64,000 nucleotides of DNA from Rugalucina vietnamica (lineage: Eukaryota; Mollusca; Bivalvia; Lucinida; Lucinidae). The stretch lies in assembly GCA_964017185.1 (NCBI GenBank), contig OZ024880.1, positions 31,958,329-32,022,328 on the forward strand. The letters are read 5' to 3'. The notes under the pieces are model-generated. The model was given only the letters and a program-made list of their open reading frames with translations. It was not told the DNA's origin and made no database searches. How positions within the stretch are numbered: the stretch's first letter is position 1; every line of letters begins with the position of its first letter. Positions 21,407 to 32,526 of this stretch are shown here, piece after piece. The position numbers were made by a program, and so were the translations under genes.

Positions 21407-22137
21407 ATAGCTTGGCCAAATGGGAAATGGATTGGCAAATGAAATTCAATGTTAGCAAGTGTCATTCAATGAGGGTGACGCGGCTACATCCAAGCAGGCA
21501 TATAGATTTCAATTACACACTGCATCAGCAAACATTAGAACAGGTTCAGTCCGCTAAATACCTTGGTTTAACTATCACAGATGATCTTGATTGGGGTCAA
21601 CACATTTCTGAAATTACATGCAAGGCAACTAAGACTTTGGGTTTTCTTCGGCGCAATTTGGCACTGGCACCTAGGCATACTAAGGAAGTTGCATACAAAA
21701 CATTGGTTCGGCCTCAACTTGAGTATGCAGCTCCTATTTGGCATCCCTATCATGAAACTCAGATTGAGATGGTGGAGAAGGTGCAGAGGACTGCTGCCCG
21801 GTGGACCTGCAGGCGATGGAGGAACACCAGTAGCGTCGGTGAAATGCTAGACGAACTTGAGTGGCCATCCCTGGAGTCTCGCAGGGAGCGGTCCTCCTTA
21901 ACCTTCTTCTACAAGATACACTCCGGTACAGTGTCTCTTGATAAAGACAAATACCTGACCCCGGCACCCAATCTAAGGCATACTCGGGCATCACATGAAT
22001 CACAATACACAAGACCATTTGCCTATAGTGATGCCCTGAAAAATTCCTTTTTCCCCAGAACTATTCCGGTTTGGAATAGTCTCCCTTCTTCAGTGGTCCT
22101 ATCTAAGACCATTGAGGAATTTAAGGCTTCTATTTAA
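21376..22137 (+). CDS. LINE polyprotein, C-terminal part after frameshift
   Basis: The 253-residue open frame continues the reverse transcriptase thumb and C-terminal region (SAKYLGLTITDDLDWGQHI, VRPQLEYAAPIWHPY, FPRTIPVWNSLPSSVV). These are typical of jockey/CR1 C-termini. It has no start of its own in biological terms; the shared frame extends upstream into FADDCVLYR. Confidence 0.85.
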   Translation: MDCQILQDDLNSLAKWEMDWQMKFNVSKCHSMRVTRLHPSRHIDFNYTLHQQTLEQVQSAKYLGLTITDDLDWGQHISEITCKATKTLGFLRRNLALAPRHTKEVAYKTLVRPQLEYAAPIWHPYHETQIEMVEKVQRTAARWTCRRWRNTSSVGEMLDELEWPSLESRRERSSLTFFYKIHSGTVSLDKDKYLTPAPNLRHTRASHESQYTRPFAYSDALKNSFFPRTIPVWNSLPSSVVLSKTIEEFKASI

Positions 22138-22330
22138 ATCATTGGCCCAGAGGCATGCGTTTTAGTATGCCTCTCATCTATATCTTGTAAATAGTTTTAA
22201 TGGTCCACCCCAAATGTTTAATTTTCCCTTGACTAAATTCTAAATTTAGCCACCCACCCCACACCTGAGGTGATGATCAGAAATTGATCGACTCAGTATC
22301 AGAAGATAGATAGATTCTCCCCACCTTACC

Positions 22331-22826
22331 CCAGGGCAGATGCAAATTTACAAAAGATTAAAAATCGAAGTACTTCCACAAGGAAAGCGTGTTTGACCCA
22401 TTTTCTGACATGTTTGATGTTGAAAAACTACTTGAATATGAGATTAACTCGATCAGTACTTCGCACAAGGAATGGGGTGCAAATTATTGTTTTGACTGTC
22501 CAAATTGATTGCGTGGAACATTGGATTCCCTAGGGCAATGACATTTTGGACCAGTGAATCACTACTATGGCATCAAATTCGATTAAACATCACATGTAAG
22601 CTAATAGCTAAATGCTTCAACACATAATGTATATTACAAAAGCATAAAATAAGTGGATAATAGGAGCAAATTGTCGCAAATATCATTAAATTTTCACTCG
22701 TACAATTTATTCTGCATCTTTGTTATGATTAATTGGATAAACTTGATTCGTATGTGTTATGTACGCCGTACCATGTAAGTGATAAAAGCCGGAACTGTCA
22801 GGCGGGTCGACGGATAATTTGATTCC
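22331..22826. other. Gene-free stretch
   Basis: This contains GAAGTACTTCCACAAGGAAA (22367-22386) and a related CAGTACTTCGCACAAGGAAT (22455-22474), possibly a short duplicated piece. Nothing else is recognised. Confidence 0.4.
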
Positions 22827-23137
22827 GGGACATCTCGGCCCATAACAAACTCGGCCCAATGACAAACTCGGCCCTTGACAAACTCGGCCCATGACAAACT
22901 CGGCCACCAAATCTAGGTCCATACCAACTCGGCCCATACCAACTCGGCCCCTATCTACTAGATACTATGACAACCTCATTACTGAGTATTATAGGAAGTT
23001 GTAAACATTGATTTGATAGAAAATATCATTTTAGTGTTAGTATGTTTGAAGATGACACATATTAGCAACTTCAGGCTGTTTCCAAATCCATATTGTCAAT
23101 GAATTATGATTGGTATTAAGATTTGTAGCCTTAACAA

Positions 23138-23370
23138 AAGTGGCCCCCGTGGCCGAACGGTTAAGAGCGCTGTTTCTTATAATCACTCGATCATTTCACC
23201 GCTGTGTCTGGAGTGGGTTCGATCCCCGCTCTGGCCACATGTGAGACAAGCCAAGTTCTGCTTGCGGGTGTGCCAGGTGGTTTTTCTCGGGGTTCTCCCG
23301 TTTTCGCCCACCTACTGATTGGCCCGTCTCATATGAGCTGAAATAATCTTGAAACGGACGTAAAACTAAA
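23138..23370 (+). mobile_element. SINE with Ser/Leu-like tRNA head (family S2), second copy
   Basis: The head GTGGCCCCCGTGGCCGAACG and box B GTGGGTTCGATCCC are followed by GCCAAGTTCTGCTTGCGGGT and a tail ending GGACGTAAAACTAAATT. It is the plus-strand partner of the copy at 16.2 kb, with the head better preserved. The tRNA-like part has a long insertion in the anticodon region and is not a functional tRNA. Confidence 0.8.
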
Positions 23371-23882
23371 TTAAAAAAAAATAATAATTTCAAGTACAAT
23401 GTTCGAGTGCAGAGTTTGTCATTACGCTGAGTTTATTATCGATGATGGGCATAGTTGAGAGAAAGAAAAAAGAAGTAAGGAAAGAAATGAACGTGAGTAT
23501 TATATGTAAAAGCAAGTCAGTCAATAACAAAATAATGATCATTGTCAATGTTTTGTCACACCTGTCCAGTAATTGGACAATGGCAGTATTTGTTTGGACG
23601 AAGAACTCAGTCAATTATAATAAAGAAACAATTAGTGAACAAATCAATATAATTATCACAGTTCAGTCTACATGTAGGATATTAATTAAAAGATAATTGT
23701 TATTTTATGGTGACTTGGTTTACAAATTTAAGAAACTTAAAGGAATTAATGATTTTTCTTTTCAGTTCAGAAAAATCATAACACGTTACAGACGTATAGG
23801 TTATAACTTGAATGTTATGCGACAGTCTGCATGCTTAGTTTTTAACCCAATCATGGTTGATAACTATGCTGCCTTCTTTAAT

Positions 23883-24680
23883 TGCACGCCGGTGGGTCGG
23901 GCGTCAGACTCTATGATGGCCCCGACATAAAGCTATTCATTTTAGTTGGTTGGGGCCGGAGCTTCTTGTCTGTTGCTTGGCCCACCGGGGTCCAACTGGT
24001 GTTTTTCTTTTGCTCCGGAGTTAGTAGGTTATTCGGCGCCCAGGGATCTCCATCGTCGGGCAGCTTACTCAGTCTGTGAGTCCTGGTTTTTGATTCATCA
24101 GGATGTTTATCATGATTTATTTGTTTGTTCTTGATGATTCATTGACTAGTTAGAGATTCGCCACGAGGGCCGAATAACTAACTAAATGTTATGAACCACT
24201 GCAGAAGCTGAGGGTGAGGTTATGGCCATGTAAAACCGGTTTAAGCCCGCCAGTAACTTTGTGTTACTGATCGTTCCAAGTCGATACTGCTGTGGTGGTT
24301 CTTTTTGTTTTATGTCTTGGTGTTTGGAAAATTTTTTGTGCTGTTGGCGCCTTATGTATGTATTTTTAGTTAAGTTAAGGTAACTGAGTGGCCACCTATT
24401 GGGAAAATAGCTGCTCATTCGGCTTACGATATGTTTCATGGTATAAGTACCTGACTGTTAGTTTGGTTTTTTTTCCCACCTCGGTTTTTGGAGTGGGAAT
24501 CTTTTTTCTGATTGCACCTTTTCCTGATCTTTGCCTACTTGTACCTTTTGGTATACTTGCATGACTTAAATTGTTAAAATGATTAAATGGTAAAACAAAT
24601 ATTAATACCTCATCGTGTGTTCTTTGTTTTATTTTTACCTTCTTATTTTTGTTCAATACATCTGTTCTAATAGAATCATG
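23883..24680 (+). repeat. Unclassified dispersed repeat R, copy 1
   Basis: About 0.8 kb containing GAACCACTGCAGAAGCTGAG, GTAACTTTGTGTTACTGATC and GAGTGGCCACCTATTGGGAA. The same blocks recur in order at 31.5-32.3 kb and at 32.67-32.94 plus 34.02-34.68 kb. No protein-like frame is visible. Confidence 0.65.
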
Positions 24681-25220
24681 GTGAAAACTTAATTTTCTGT
24701 CATATTAAAGGGAAAAGCCCACCGAAGTCTATAGCGTTTTTGTCGGCTAAGTATTTTAGGAAAGGCGATTTTCAGACATTTCTGTATCTGGTCGTAATAG
24801 AAAAAAATCCAATTACACTGTTAATAAAATTTTCTCACATTTTAAAATAAATACATGACTCTTTTTTAATGTCCTCGAATGCTTCTCAAATAAAAAATAC
24901 CACATTTTTACAAGTAGAATATGTAAAGACGAGTATATAAATGATAAGTATATGAAGACTATGTAATTTGTATTTATCAATACATGTAACTATAACTTTT
25001 TAGACAAGATAAATTTTATCTAAAGTCAGAAAGTATAAACAGTATAACATTAGCTATGTATAGCTATTTACCGACTATAACATACCCGTATATTCCTTTA
25101 ATCATACTATAACATTCATATTTTATCAGCATTATAAATAGAGGCTGAGTTTGTTATGGGCCGAGTTTGTCATGGGCCGAGTTTGTTATGGGCCGAGTTT
25201 GTTATGGGCCGAGTTGTCCA

Positions 25221-25776
25221 GTTACCATAATTTTATAATTTATTTTCCATAGATGCCGCATGTTGAACATTTTCAGTGACACTGGAAAAATGGAAACAGC
25301 ATTAGAATCTACGTTTATGAAGCTCTATAATTTGTAGCATGAATGTAATATAAGTTATGTTGTAAATTATGTATTTAAGTCAAGGGTGGAAGGTCGCAAT
25401 GTAGATGCGACCAAGGATGTTCTTGTTACGTACAGCAATTTATACTTCTAAAATAACTTTTGTGATAGCAAACCACTTCCCCAATGTCGCTAATGTTGAT
25501 GTTCGTAAAAAAGAATCTAGCAGTTTTTTCTCTTTAAATGCATGTTCCATTGCATGACTGAACACTGCGCAGGGACATAGTTTCAATTCGTTATCTAGAC
25601 ATCATTGGGTAGCCTATAATTTGGAATATGAAATGTTGTAGACCTACATGTACATCTCAATGTAATCCGTTTAAAAGCCCGTTTCTGAATTTCGGTTCGA
25701 CTAGTCTAGGTATATATAATATATCAACGTCGATCTTGGTCTTTTCGTCAAGCTGCAGCTCATCTGTGTATCCAAT
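25221..25776. other. Gene-free AT-rich stretch
   Basis: No gene or repeat boundary is recognised. Confidence 0.5.
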
Positions 25777-26040
25777 ATGAAAACTTGCCCATGCAACGCA
25801 CAGGGAATTTTTGGAGCTGTAAAAATTGAACATTGATTTTCATTGGAAAAAATTTGATTTTTTCGATAATTTTACTCAAAACATATATAGATTGTGGGTA
25901 CACCTTAGAACGAGTACCAACAATCTATGTTTTGGATCAAAATAAGAAAAATAGGTAGATCCCTGCAATCCCCTGTTTTACTATAAATGTATAAATGTGG
26001 GGTTAAAGGGGGTTTATATTGCCTGAACGTGTTAGCGTGA
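25777..26040. repeat. Family E palindromic MITE, copy 2
   Basis: The ends ATGAAAACTTGCCCATG and GAACGTGTTAGCGTGATGG are diverged. The inner CAAAACATATATAGATTG and CAATCTATGTTTTGG pair is retained. The central GC palindrome is shortened to TTAGAACGAGTACC. Confidence 0.7.
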
Positions 26041-26349
26041 TGGTTGTTACAGCTGCCGTCTCTGGCTCGTACCAACATTATCGAAATTCAATTCCTTGTT
26101 GAAACAAACTTGCGTATATTCACGACAAAACTAATTGTTTCATTGTTGTACAGTACATGTTTTATTTGTTCAAATCAGGGATTGTTAATTAAATACGCTA
26201 AAGGAATCCAATCGAGACAAAACATGTCTTTTATTCAGACGATATAAAATAAAAGATTCGATCCAGCTTGTAACTACAGGTACTATCCGTAGTATCCGGG
26301 CACCACCACCTCTGACCAGACGCTTTGTCCATGCGTGATCATGCGCGTG

Positions 26350-26515
26350 TTTTTGGGATTCTCCAATGGTACCGTTGGTTGGAAACATTTTAACCATTTG
26401 TACCAATTTAATTACCAATGGTACCATGCATTGGTAAAGAAATTGGTGCAGATGGCAGTGCCATTGGTACCAATGGTACAAATGTTACCAACGAATGCCG
26501 GGTACCACTGGGAGC
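26350..26515. repeat. AATGGTACC-rich inverted repeat
   Basis: AATGGTACC and GGTACCATT motifs recur in both orientations. The outer parts TCCAATGGTACCGTTGG and CCAACGAATGCCGGGTACC are loosely inverted. It may be a small MITE; no relative was seen in the window. Confidence 0.45.
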
Positions 26516-26536
26516 ACCCCCGAACACTTATTATAC

Positions 26537-26728
26537 GAGCCGCGGTGCGAGACAATCCAACCAGGTCTGAAATAAACCGGTATGCACAATCACAGAAGGA
26601 GGCTAGCAGCTTGAAATTTCGGATTTGACAAGAAGAGGTATTGCACAGTCCGTGCAGACTGCACAGCTGATCTGCTCCTTTGTTTTCGCACAGGCCGTGA
26701 GAAATCTGGTTTTCTCATTCCGCGGCTC
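26537..26728 (+). repeat. Family A MITE, copy 12 (stem deleted)
   Basis: The ends GAGCCGCGGTGCGAG and TTCCGCGGCTC are good. One arm of the hairpin is missing; only TGCACAGCTGATCTGC remains. Confidence 0.85.
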
Positions 26729-26868
26729 ATACAATGCGACTGCTAAAAAGTCATGCAGGAATCTCCGGGGAGACGTTCGCGAGTCTAAGAGGTATGAAAT
26801 GTCCTCACTCGGGTTAACGCCTTGTCAACCAATGTGTAACGGAATTGTGGAATGTTTCCATTTGGGAC

Positions 26869-26871
<3 letters not shown>

Positions 26872-26923
<52 letters not shown>
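26872..26923. repeat. (AG)n microsatellite
   Basis: An uninterrupted dinucleotide run of about 52 bp. Confidence 0.95.
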
Positions 26924-26925
<2 letters not shown>

Positions 26926-28044
26926 ATTGCATCATCAGATCATGTGTTATGCAGTTTAATATGAAGATGTGAAAAGGTCGATAATGCCCACACTAGTCTG
27001 TCTTAACGTAGGGACAACGAGTTTTTTTTTTTCGTATGTAATACTAGTAAACGAACTCGCAACGCACATGGGCAGCGAGTAAATTGCTTATTTTAGCGGG
27101 GTTTGTTAGTTTTGATTATTAATTAGCAGCTTCTGATTTCGCTTATCTGCATGAATGCCAATGTAACTATCTTGCTTTTTGTTTAAATAGGTACTTTCTG
27201 CAGGATACCACAGATTAAAGGCAATATTAAATCTCCTTTGACAGGTGCTTGCAAAATCGTGCCATTTCGATTTAGCCCTGACATACACCCACAGGGCTCG
27301 TTGAAATAGAATAGGGTTGTACGTAAGTAAGGCAGGTGGACCTCCAAGAAATATGCCATGTATCTTTGTAATTGCATTTTATTCTTGTTATGTAAAGTCT
27401 GGGATCTAATAAATTTGATTTGATTGAATTTGATTTGGTAGCTCATCGAGAAGAAATGCTGATTTTGTAGCTCTATTTTGACGGTTAATGATCATAGTGG
27501 CTGATCCTCTAAAAAGATCTTGCTTAATATTTCTTTGAAAAAAAAATCTATATATAATTTTGAAATTGTTAATTAAATTATCTTTTATTACAACGTATAT
27601 AGGAAATTAAATCCTTACAAAGTAAAAAATGAGTTATTTATAAATTTCGTTTCCCATTCGCGTTGTGATGAAAAATAACTATTCTACAATTAAAGAAAAA
27701 ATATCAAAATATTGGTATAAACTTCTAAGACGGTTAATATCAATGTTAGCAATAACAAAGTGAATCATTAACCATAGAGCCAAGGAATAAGCATTTCTTC
27801 TCGACTGGGAATAAAATGGCACGAGTATGTAGGCACCGGTCAGAGGAAATTCATACGTGGTTTACTGGAGAAAGTACCTATCAAAGCAAAGAGCACAATT
27901 GGTCCGTAGTTCGCGTTTCAAGTTCATTAACAGAATCATACTGATTAACAGAATGAGAAGCCTATGTACAATAAATAGTCAAATTATAGTCAAATAATAG
28001 TCAAATAAGACATTTACTCGTTTGCTATGCGCCGAGAGCTCGTT
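26924..28044. other. Gene-free stretch
   Basis: It includes AATAAATTTGATTTGATTGA at 27408-27427, which resembles the 3' end of a retroposed sequence, and otherwise AT-rich DNA. The open frames on either strand are not protein-like. Confidence 0.45.
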
Positions 28045-28046
28045 TA

Positions 28047-30080
28047 TGCGTTTACACTATGTTCCCGACGGCCACGGCAGCCCCGCTTGCTCGAAACGTA
28101 GCTTGCCGTAGCATTTTGGTCATATTTTTCTCTGTTTTCAACATCTGACAAGGTTTTGTTATGTTTTCTCACGCTGTATTACGATATCCGTGACGAGCCG
28201 TGGTAGTAATAAGCCGGTGTGTCACGGAGGCGCTACGGCACTTTACAATTATCCACGACCTATCACGATTATTAGCACGTTCTATTACGGCCTGTTACGT
28301 TCTGATGCGGTCAGTTGCATTGTGTGCCTTTTGTATATAAATAAGTCCTTTGAAATAATAGCAACAGCGCTCCTCAACAACCGACTGCAGAGTTTTTTAA
28401 TACATTTGTACTGCGTTTACACTATGTTCCCGGCGGTCCCGGCAGCACCGTTTAATCGAAACGTAGCGTGCCGTGGAATTTTGGTCATATATTTCTCTGT
28501 TTTCAAGATCTATTAGATCTACGTCTTGTTACGTTCTCTTACGCTGTATTACGATATCCGTAACAAGCCGTGGTAGTGATAAGCCGGTGTGTCACGGAGC
28601 CGCTAAGGTACGTTACGGTTATCCACGATCTATCACGATCATTAGCACGTTCTATTACGACCTGTTACGTTCTTATGCGGTCAGTTGCGTTTTGACCAAG
28701 GCGTAACACGTTTTTTCGTTCTGTCAAGGTCAGCTACGGACGAAACGTAGACACCATACATTTAAAGCACTTTTGTATCTTTTGTATACGAATAAGTCCT
28801 TTGAAATAACAACTACCGCGCTCCTCCACAACCGATTGTAGAGTTGATTAAGAAAGTTCGGGATTTTATTTCTTCTTCAATGGCATAGTGCAGCGTATGG
28901 TCTCTATTGTTCACTATAGTGACTGCTCCAATATATAGGAACTTGTCCCCATGATATGCCATTTTATATCTATAAACTTCACGCGCCGTGATAACCGTAA
29001 CATAACGTGACAAACATAGTAGAACGGGGTCAACACCGTCAAAGACCTAACGCTTCGTAACTTAACGCAGCAAAACGTGTTGAGTATTCCGTAGGAAACG
29101 GGACGAGACGTGAGACAACCGTGGTCAAACGCAGCAGAACGTGGAAGATCCGTAGCTTGCCGGGTTATTCACTATCTTCCCGTTGCACTACGGACCGCCT
29201 CCAAGTTTCGCTACGTACTGTTACGTTCTGTCACGATGTGTTACGTTCAATCCGTTTTATCACGGCACATTACGTTTCTCATTTCCACCGTGACTGCCGT
29301 GGCAGATTTTTAAACTGTCAAAAAATCCACGGTGTCCACGATTATCACGGCCTGCTACGTTTGCCTATCTCGTTCCCCTGCGTTGCCTCACGTTTATCCC
29401 GTTTTGATCACGGTTGTCTGAAACGTGGCCGCCGTGACCTCCGGGAGCATAGTGTAAACGCAGTATAAGAATGTGGCGAATTTTATTTCTTCTTCAATGA
29501 CATAATGCAGCGTATCGTCTCTATTACTGTATAGTGACTGCTCCAACATGAAGGAACTTGTCCCTACGATATGCAATTTTATATTCTTAAATTTCACGCA
29601 CCATGATAACCGTAACATAACGTGACATACGTAACAGAACGAAGTCAACACCGTCAAAGACCGGAACGCACCGTAACTTAACACAACAAAACGTGTTGAG
29701 TATTCCGTAGGAAACGGGACTCGGCGTCAGAGACCGTGATCAAACGCACACTAAACGCAGTAGCAGAACGCAGCAGATCCGTAGCTTGACGGGCTATTCA
29801 CTAGCTTCCCGTTGCACTACGGATCGCCTCCAAGTTACGTACTGTCACGGTGTGCTACGTTCAGCCCGTTTTATCACGACCCATTACGTTTCTCATTTCC
29901 GCCGTGATTGCCGTAGCAGATTTTTAAACTGTCAAAAATTCTGCCACGGCGGCCACGGTTATCACGGCCTTATACGTTTGCCTTTCCCATTCTCATGCGT
30001 TGCCTCGCGTTTATCCCGTTTTGATCACTGTGGTTTAAAACGTGGCTGTCGTGACCACCGGGGACATAACTTGTAAACGC
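28047..30080. mobile_element. TA-flanked non-autonomous element with 10-bp ACG periodicity (outer copy)
   Basis: The left end TGCGTTTACACTATG and the right end inverse of CATAACTTGTAAACGC match, with TA just outside each end. The element is split by a second copy of its own family at 28411-29463. Its left arm is 28047-28408 and its right arm 29466-30080. Both arms carry ACG or CG steps about every 10 bp. No coding frame is credible. Confidence 0.8.
28411..29463. mobile_element. TA-flanked element, inner nested copy
   Basis: The perfect terminal inverted repeat CTGCGTTTACACTATG bounds 1053 bp. TA duplicates lie at 28409-28410 and 29464-29465. The left arm repeats that of the outer copy (for example TATTACGATATCCGT and GATAAGCCGGTGTGTCACGG) and the right arm repeats the outer right arm. 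That proves a same-family insertion into an older copy. Confidence 0.85.
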
Positions 30081-30542
30081 TACATTATAACTGTACGGAA
30101 AACTCGTTGCCTATACGTAAAGACAGATCAGTGTGATGACAGAGTCTCACTTAGAGTGAACGAAACGTTTGAGCTGTTTATTAAATAGAGAATGTGGTCA
30201 TTCCAGGCAAACGATTATATAATTTAAGAAGGAACAGTCAGATTAAAAAAAATCGCCACAGTTACTTCTTGGAAACTGCTTAACTTAAAATACCTTTACG
30301 AGTGCATGCACTTTGGCTAAAATTGCTTGTCTGTTTAAATCAAAGAAAGATTTAACGAGATCGGGGATGCGTTCTAATGAGCATATAATTACCATTGGTT
30401 TGTTTTCTCCATTTCCGTTGTTAAGAAACACGAGCCCATGCGACATCTGGATATACTTAAGTGCAAAGCCTATTCTGAAGAAAAGTTGTCTCCAAAGTTT
30501 TGAACGGTACCATGATGCCTTTCAGCAGGAACAACGCAACCA

Positions 30543-30549
30543 TATAAAG
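30543..30549 (+). promoter_or_regulatory. Candidate TATA box, peptide gene copy 1
   Basis: TATAAAG lies in CCATATAAAGCGTCAGTCA, conserved in the duplicate at 37543. A GTAAAT donor-like site follows 85 bp downstream in both copies, so a short 5' exon at about 30573-30627 is possible. The link to the gene 4.6 kb away is an inference. Confidence 0.35.
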
Positions 30550-30776
30550 CGTCAGTCATCAAACCTTCTTCTAACTAGAGCATGCACTGTGTCACTGTTG
30601 GACAACTTTTGTCAAGAGTGTGCTTTTGTAAATGTATGAATGTTATTTATTTATTATTATTTTATTTCATTTTTTTTTTGGTTTATTTCCAATCTAGCGA
30701 TACAAACCATCCCAACGTCTCTTAATGTTACGACCCCCAGCTGTTACTAGGGAATTGCGTACTCCCTTTTGTGTCA

Positions 30777-31064
30777 TGTCATTACGAAAACACGCCCATG
30801 TAAAATGAAGATTTTTTTAAGTTGTAAAAATTGAAATTTTTCAGTAGAAAATATTTGATATTTTTCTTATTTTTGCTCAAAACATAGATTAAAGGTACAC
30901 TTTAGAACCGCCTCGCCGAGGCGGTTCTAACGAGTACCCACAATCTATGTTTTGGAGCAAAAATAAGAACAATAGGTAGACCCCTGCATACCCCAGTTTT
31001 GCTATAATAATTATAAAAGTGGGGTTTGAGGGGGTACACATTTCACGGACATGTTTTCCTGATG
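30777..31064. repeat. Family E palindromic MITE, copy 3
   Basis: The best preserved copy has the central palindrome GAACCGCCTCGCCGAGGCGG and ends ATTACGAAAACACGCCCATG and CACGGACATGTTTTCCTGAT. Confidence 0.85.
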
Positions 31065-31319
31065 TAAACAAGCATCATAGAAGTGAAACATTCAACAGAA
31101 CAACTTCATATCGGAGAGCTTAAAACGTTTATATTTGAACAATTTGGAAAACTATAATTTCTACATTCAAAAATCATAGAAGGTATAATAATTATTTTAA
31201 AGTATATCATTCAAACCATACTAAGGTAATTCACAGCTCTATATTTTTAAACATATTTCAGCACTCTATTTCTAAAACTACAAAGCTAAAGAAGAAGAAA
31301 GAGAACAGAGAAAACAGAG

Positions 31320-31500
31320 ACAAATTGGGTAATTTGGTATGCGCATGTGACTGTTGGCGAGTGTCGGCGAATTTTCTCATTCTTTGTTGGCGACTTGTCT
31401 TGTCTGTCAGTAGTCGTGTTGGTGAGTTGGTTGTCGGTGAATATTTCCTGTCGGCGAGTTGTCATGTCGGCCAGTTGTCTGTCGGTGAGTTGTCATAGAT
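31320..31500. repeat. Degenerate GTCGGCGAGTTGTC array
   Basis: Five or more imperfect copies of TGTCGGCGAGTTGTCA follow one another. The unit resembles the arm unit of the 22.8-kb foldback element. It may be one arm of a third foldback-like element whose partner is lost. Confidence 0.55.
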
Positions 31501-32340
31501 TCAATTGGTGATTTTTTAGCTAGCTGTTCAGCAGAGACAGTGGTTATCTGCCTAGAACCTCTCCGTTGAGTTCTCGTTTTTATTCATCATGGCGTTCTAG
31601 TACTATTTATTTGTTTACCGTGATGGTTCGTTCTCCCCCTTCGTTGGCACATTATAATGCCATTTTATAAACATGTCGTGGCAAAGGTCATTATGGTTCA
31701 GTGTTCCTTTAACTAAAACGGGACAATGCTGGTCACGGGTAGGTGACAATAAACAATGCGGTCACTATAGTTGGAAATTCACCATAAGGACCGAACATCT
31801 GACTTCATGATGTTAAACACCTTTGAAGCTGAGGACGAGGTTATGCGCCTGGAATTTGGTGGTTTTCGTTTGCTCCTGGATTCCCATGGATCTCCAGCTT
31901 GCCTATAGATCTGTAGAATCGTCCTTGTGTTTATTTACATAAATTAAATTTGTTTACCTTGATGGCTCATTCTGTTAAAAGATTCACCATGATGATGCCC
32001 GAACAACTAACTATAAATGTTTTGACCCACTGCAGAAGCTAGCGCGGAGGTTGGTTGCCCACAGTATTTTATATTACTTACCGATCCAATGCAGTACTTC
32101 TGTTATGATTCTATTTGTTAAATGTTGTGGTGTCGATTTTTTGTGTTATTTGCGCCTTTGGTGTGCGTATTCAATCATTTAGTTAAGTTCAGCTGAGTGG
32201 TCACCTTAAGGGAAAAAGCAGCTCACTTGGTTTACGAAATGTTCTCTTTGTATCAGTACATACGTAATTGTCATTTTGTTAGAGCGGGGCCTCGGTTCTG
32301 ATTGCACAAGTGTATAGACTATATTGTCCTTGCTTACATT
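31500..32340 (+). repeat. Unclassified dispersed repeat R, copy 2
   Basis: This shares CACTGCAGAAGCT, TAGTTAAGTTCAGCTGAGTG and AAGCAGCTCACTTGGTTTAC with copy 1 at 23.9 kb, but is more diverged and appears to contain a second partial start (31540-31680). Confidence 0.55.
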
Positions 32341-32341
32341 T

Positions 32342-32526
32342 GAGCCTGTGCGTGAGACCGGCCTGACACATACCAGCATGTACAGTCACAGAAGCAGGCT
32401 AGAACACGGCTTGAAATTTCGGATTTAAGGAGAGGAGGGATTGTACTATCTGTGTAGCGAAAACACAGGTTACCGCGAAGCTGGTCTGCGCCTTTGTTTT
32501 CGCATGGTTTTCTGATGCGGTGGCTC
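32342..32526 (+). repeat. Family A MITE, copy 13 (stem shortened)
   Basis: Ends are present. Most of one stem arm is lost, so GCGAAAACACAGGTTACCGC is followed directly by the other arm. Confidence 0.85.

Larger units (their letters stand above)
18743..22330 (+). mobile_element. CR1/jockey-like LINE
   Basis: This non-LTR retrotransposon body has the following in order: a 2A-like motif, a PHD finger, an apurinic-type endonuclease and a reverse transcriptase. Its frame is broken once near the reverse transcriptase active site. The 3' untranslated region after the stop at 22137 has ATAGATAGATAG near 22306-22315. No long poly-A is seen, as is usual for CR1-type elements. A separate ORF1 and an RNase H domain are not visible. 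Boundaries are approximate and no clear target duplication was found. Confidence 0.85.
22827..25220. mobile_element. Foldback-like element with ACAAACTCGGCCCAT arms
   Basis: The left arm (22827-22955) holds about seven copies of the 17-bp unit ACAAACTCGGCCCATGA. The right arm (25146-25220) holds four to five copies in the opposite orientation. GGACA lies at the outer tip of both arms. The 2.2-kb middle includes a SINE (23138-23370) and a longer dispersed repeat (about 23.88-24.66 kb), so it has been enlarged by later insertions or captured them. No transposase is seen. Confidence 0.75.
30210..31260. repeat. Upstream part of segmental duplication, unit 1
   Basis: This matches 37.29-38.17 kb in blocks: TTTGTTTTCTCCATTTCCGT, CCATATAAAGCGTCAGTCA, AAACCATCCCAACGTCTC and ATCATAGAAGGTATAATAA. 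The duplicate carries the promoter side of the small secreted-peptide gene, so unit 1 was probably the promoter and first exon of the 35.2-kb copy. Family E copy 3 lies within unit 1 only. Confidence 0.75.

Noticed and set aside
23138-23250. tRNA-Ser/Leu gene
   Set aside because: An insertion disrupts the anticodon arm, and the same unit with a conserved body occurs at 16.2 kb; it is a SINE head.
23442-23696. 84-residue frame on the plus strand
   Set aside because: AT-rich, no domain, overlapped by an equally long frame on the other strand; no support as a gene.
29110-29470. CpG island promoter at the ACG-rich region
   Set aside because: CG steps are abundant, but they follow the transposon arms and have the element's boundaries; no gene starts nearby.
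28190-30076. Several 70-115 residue frames in the ACG-phased element
   Set aside because: They occur on both strands, repeat between duplicated arms and follow the repeat's base pattern rather than codon structure.
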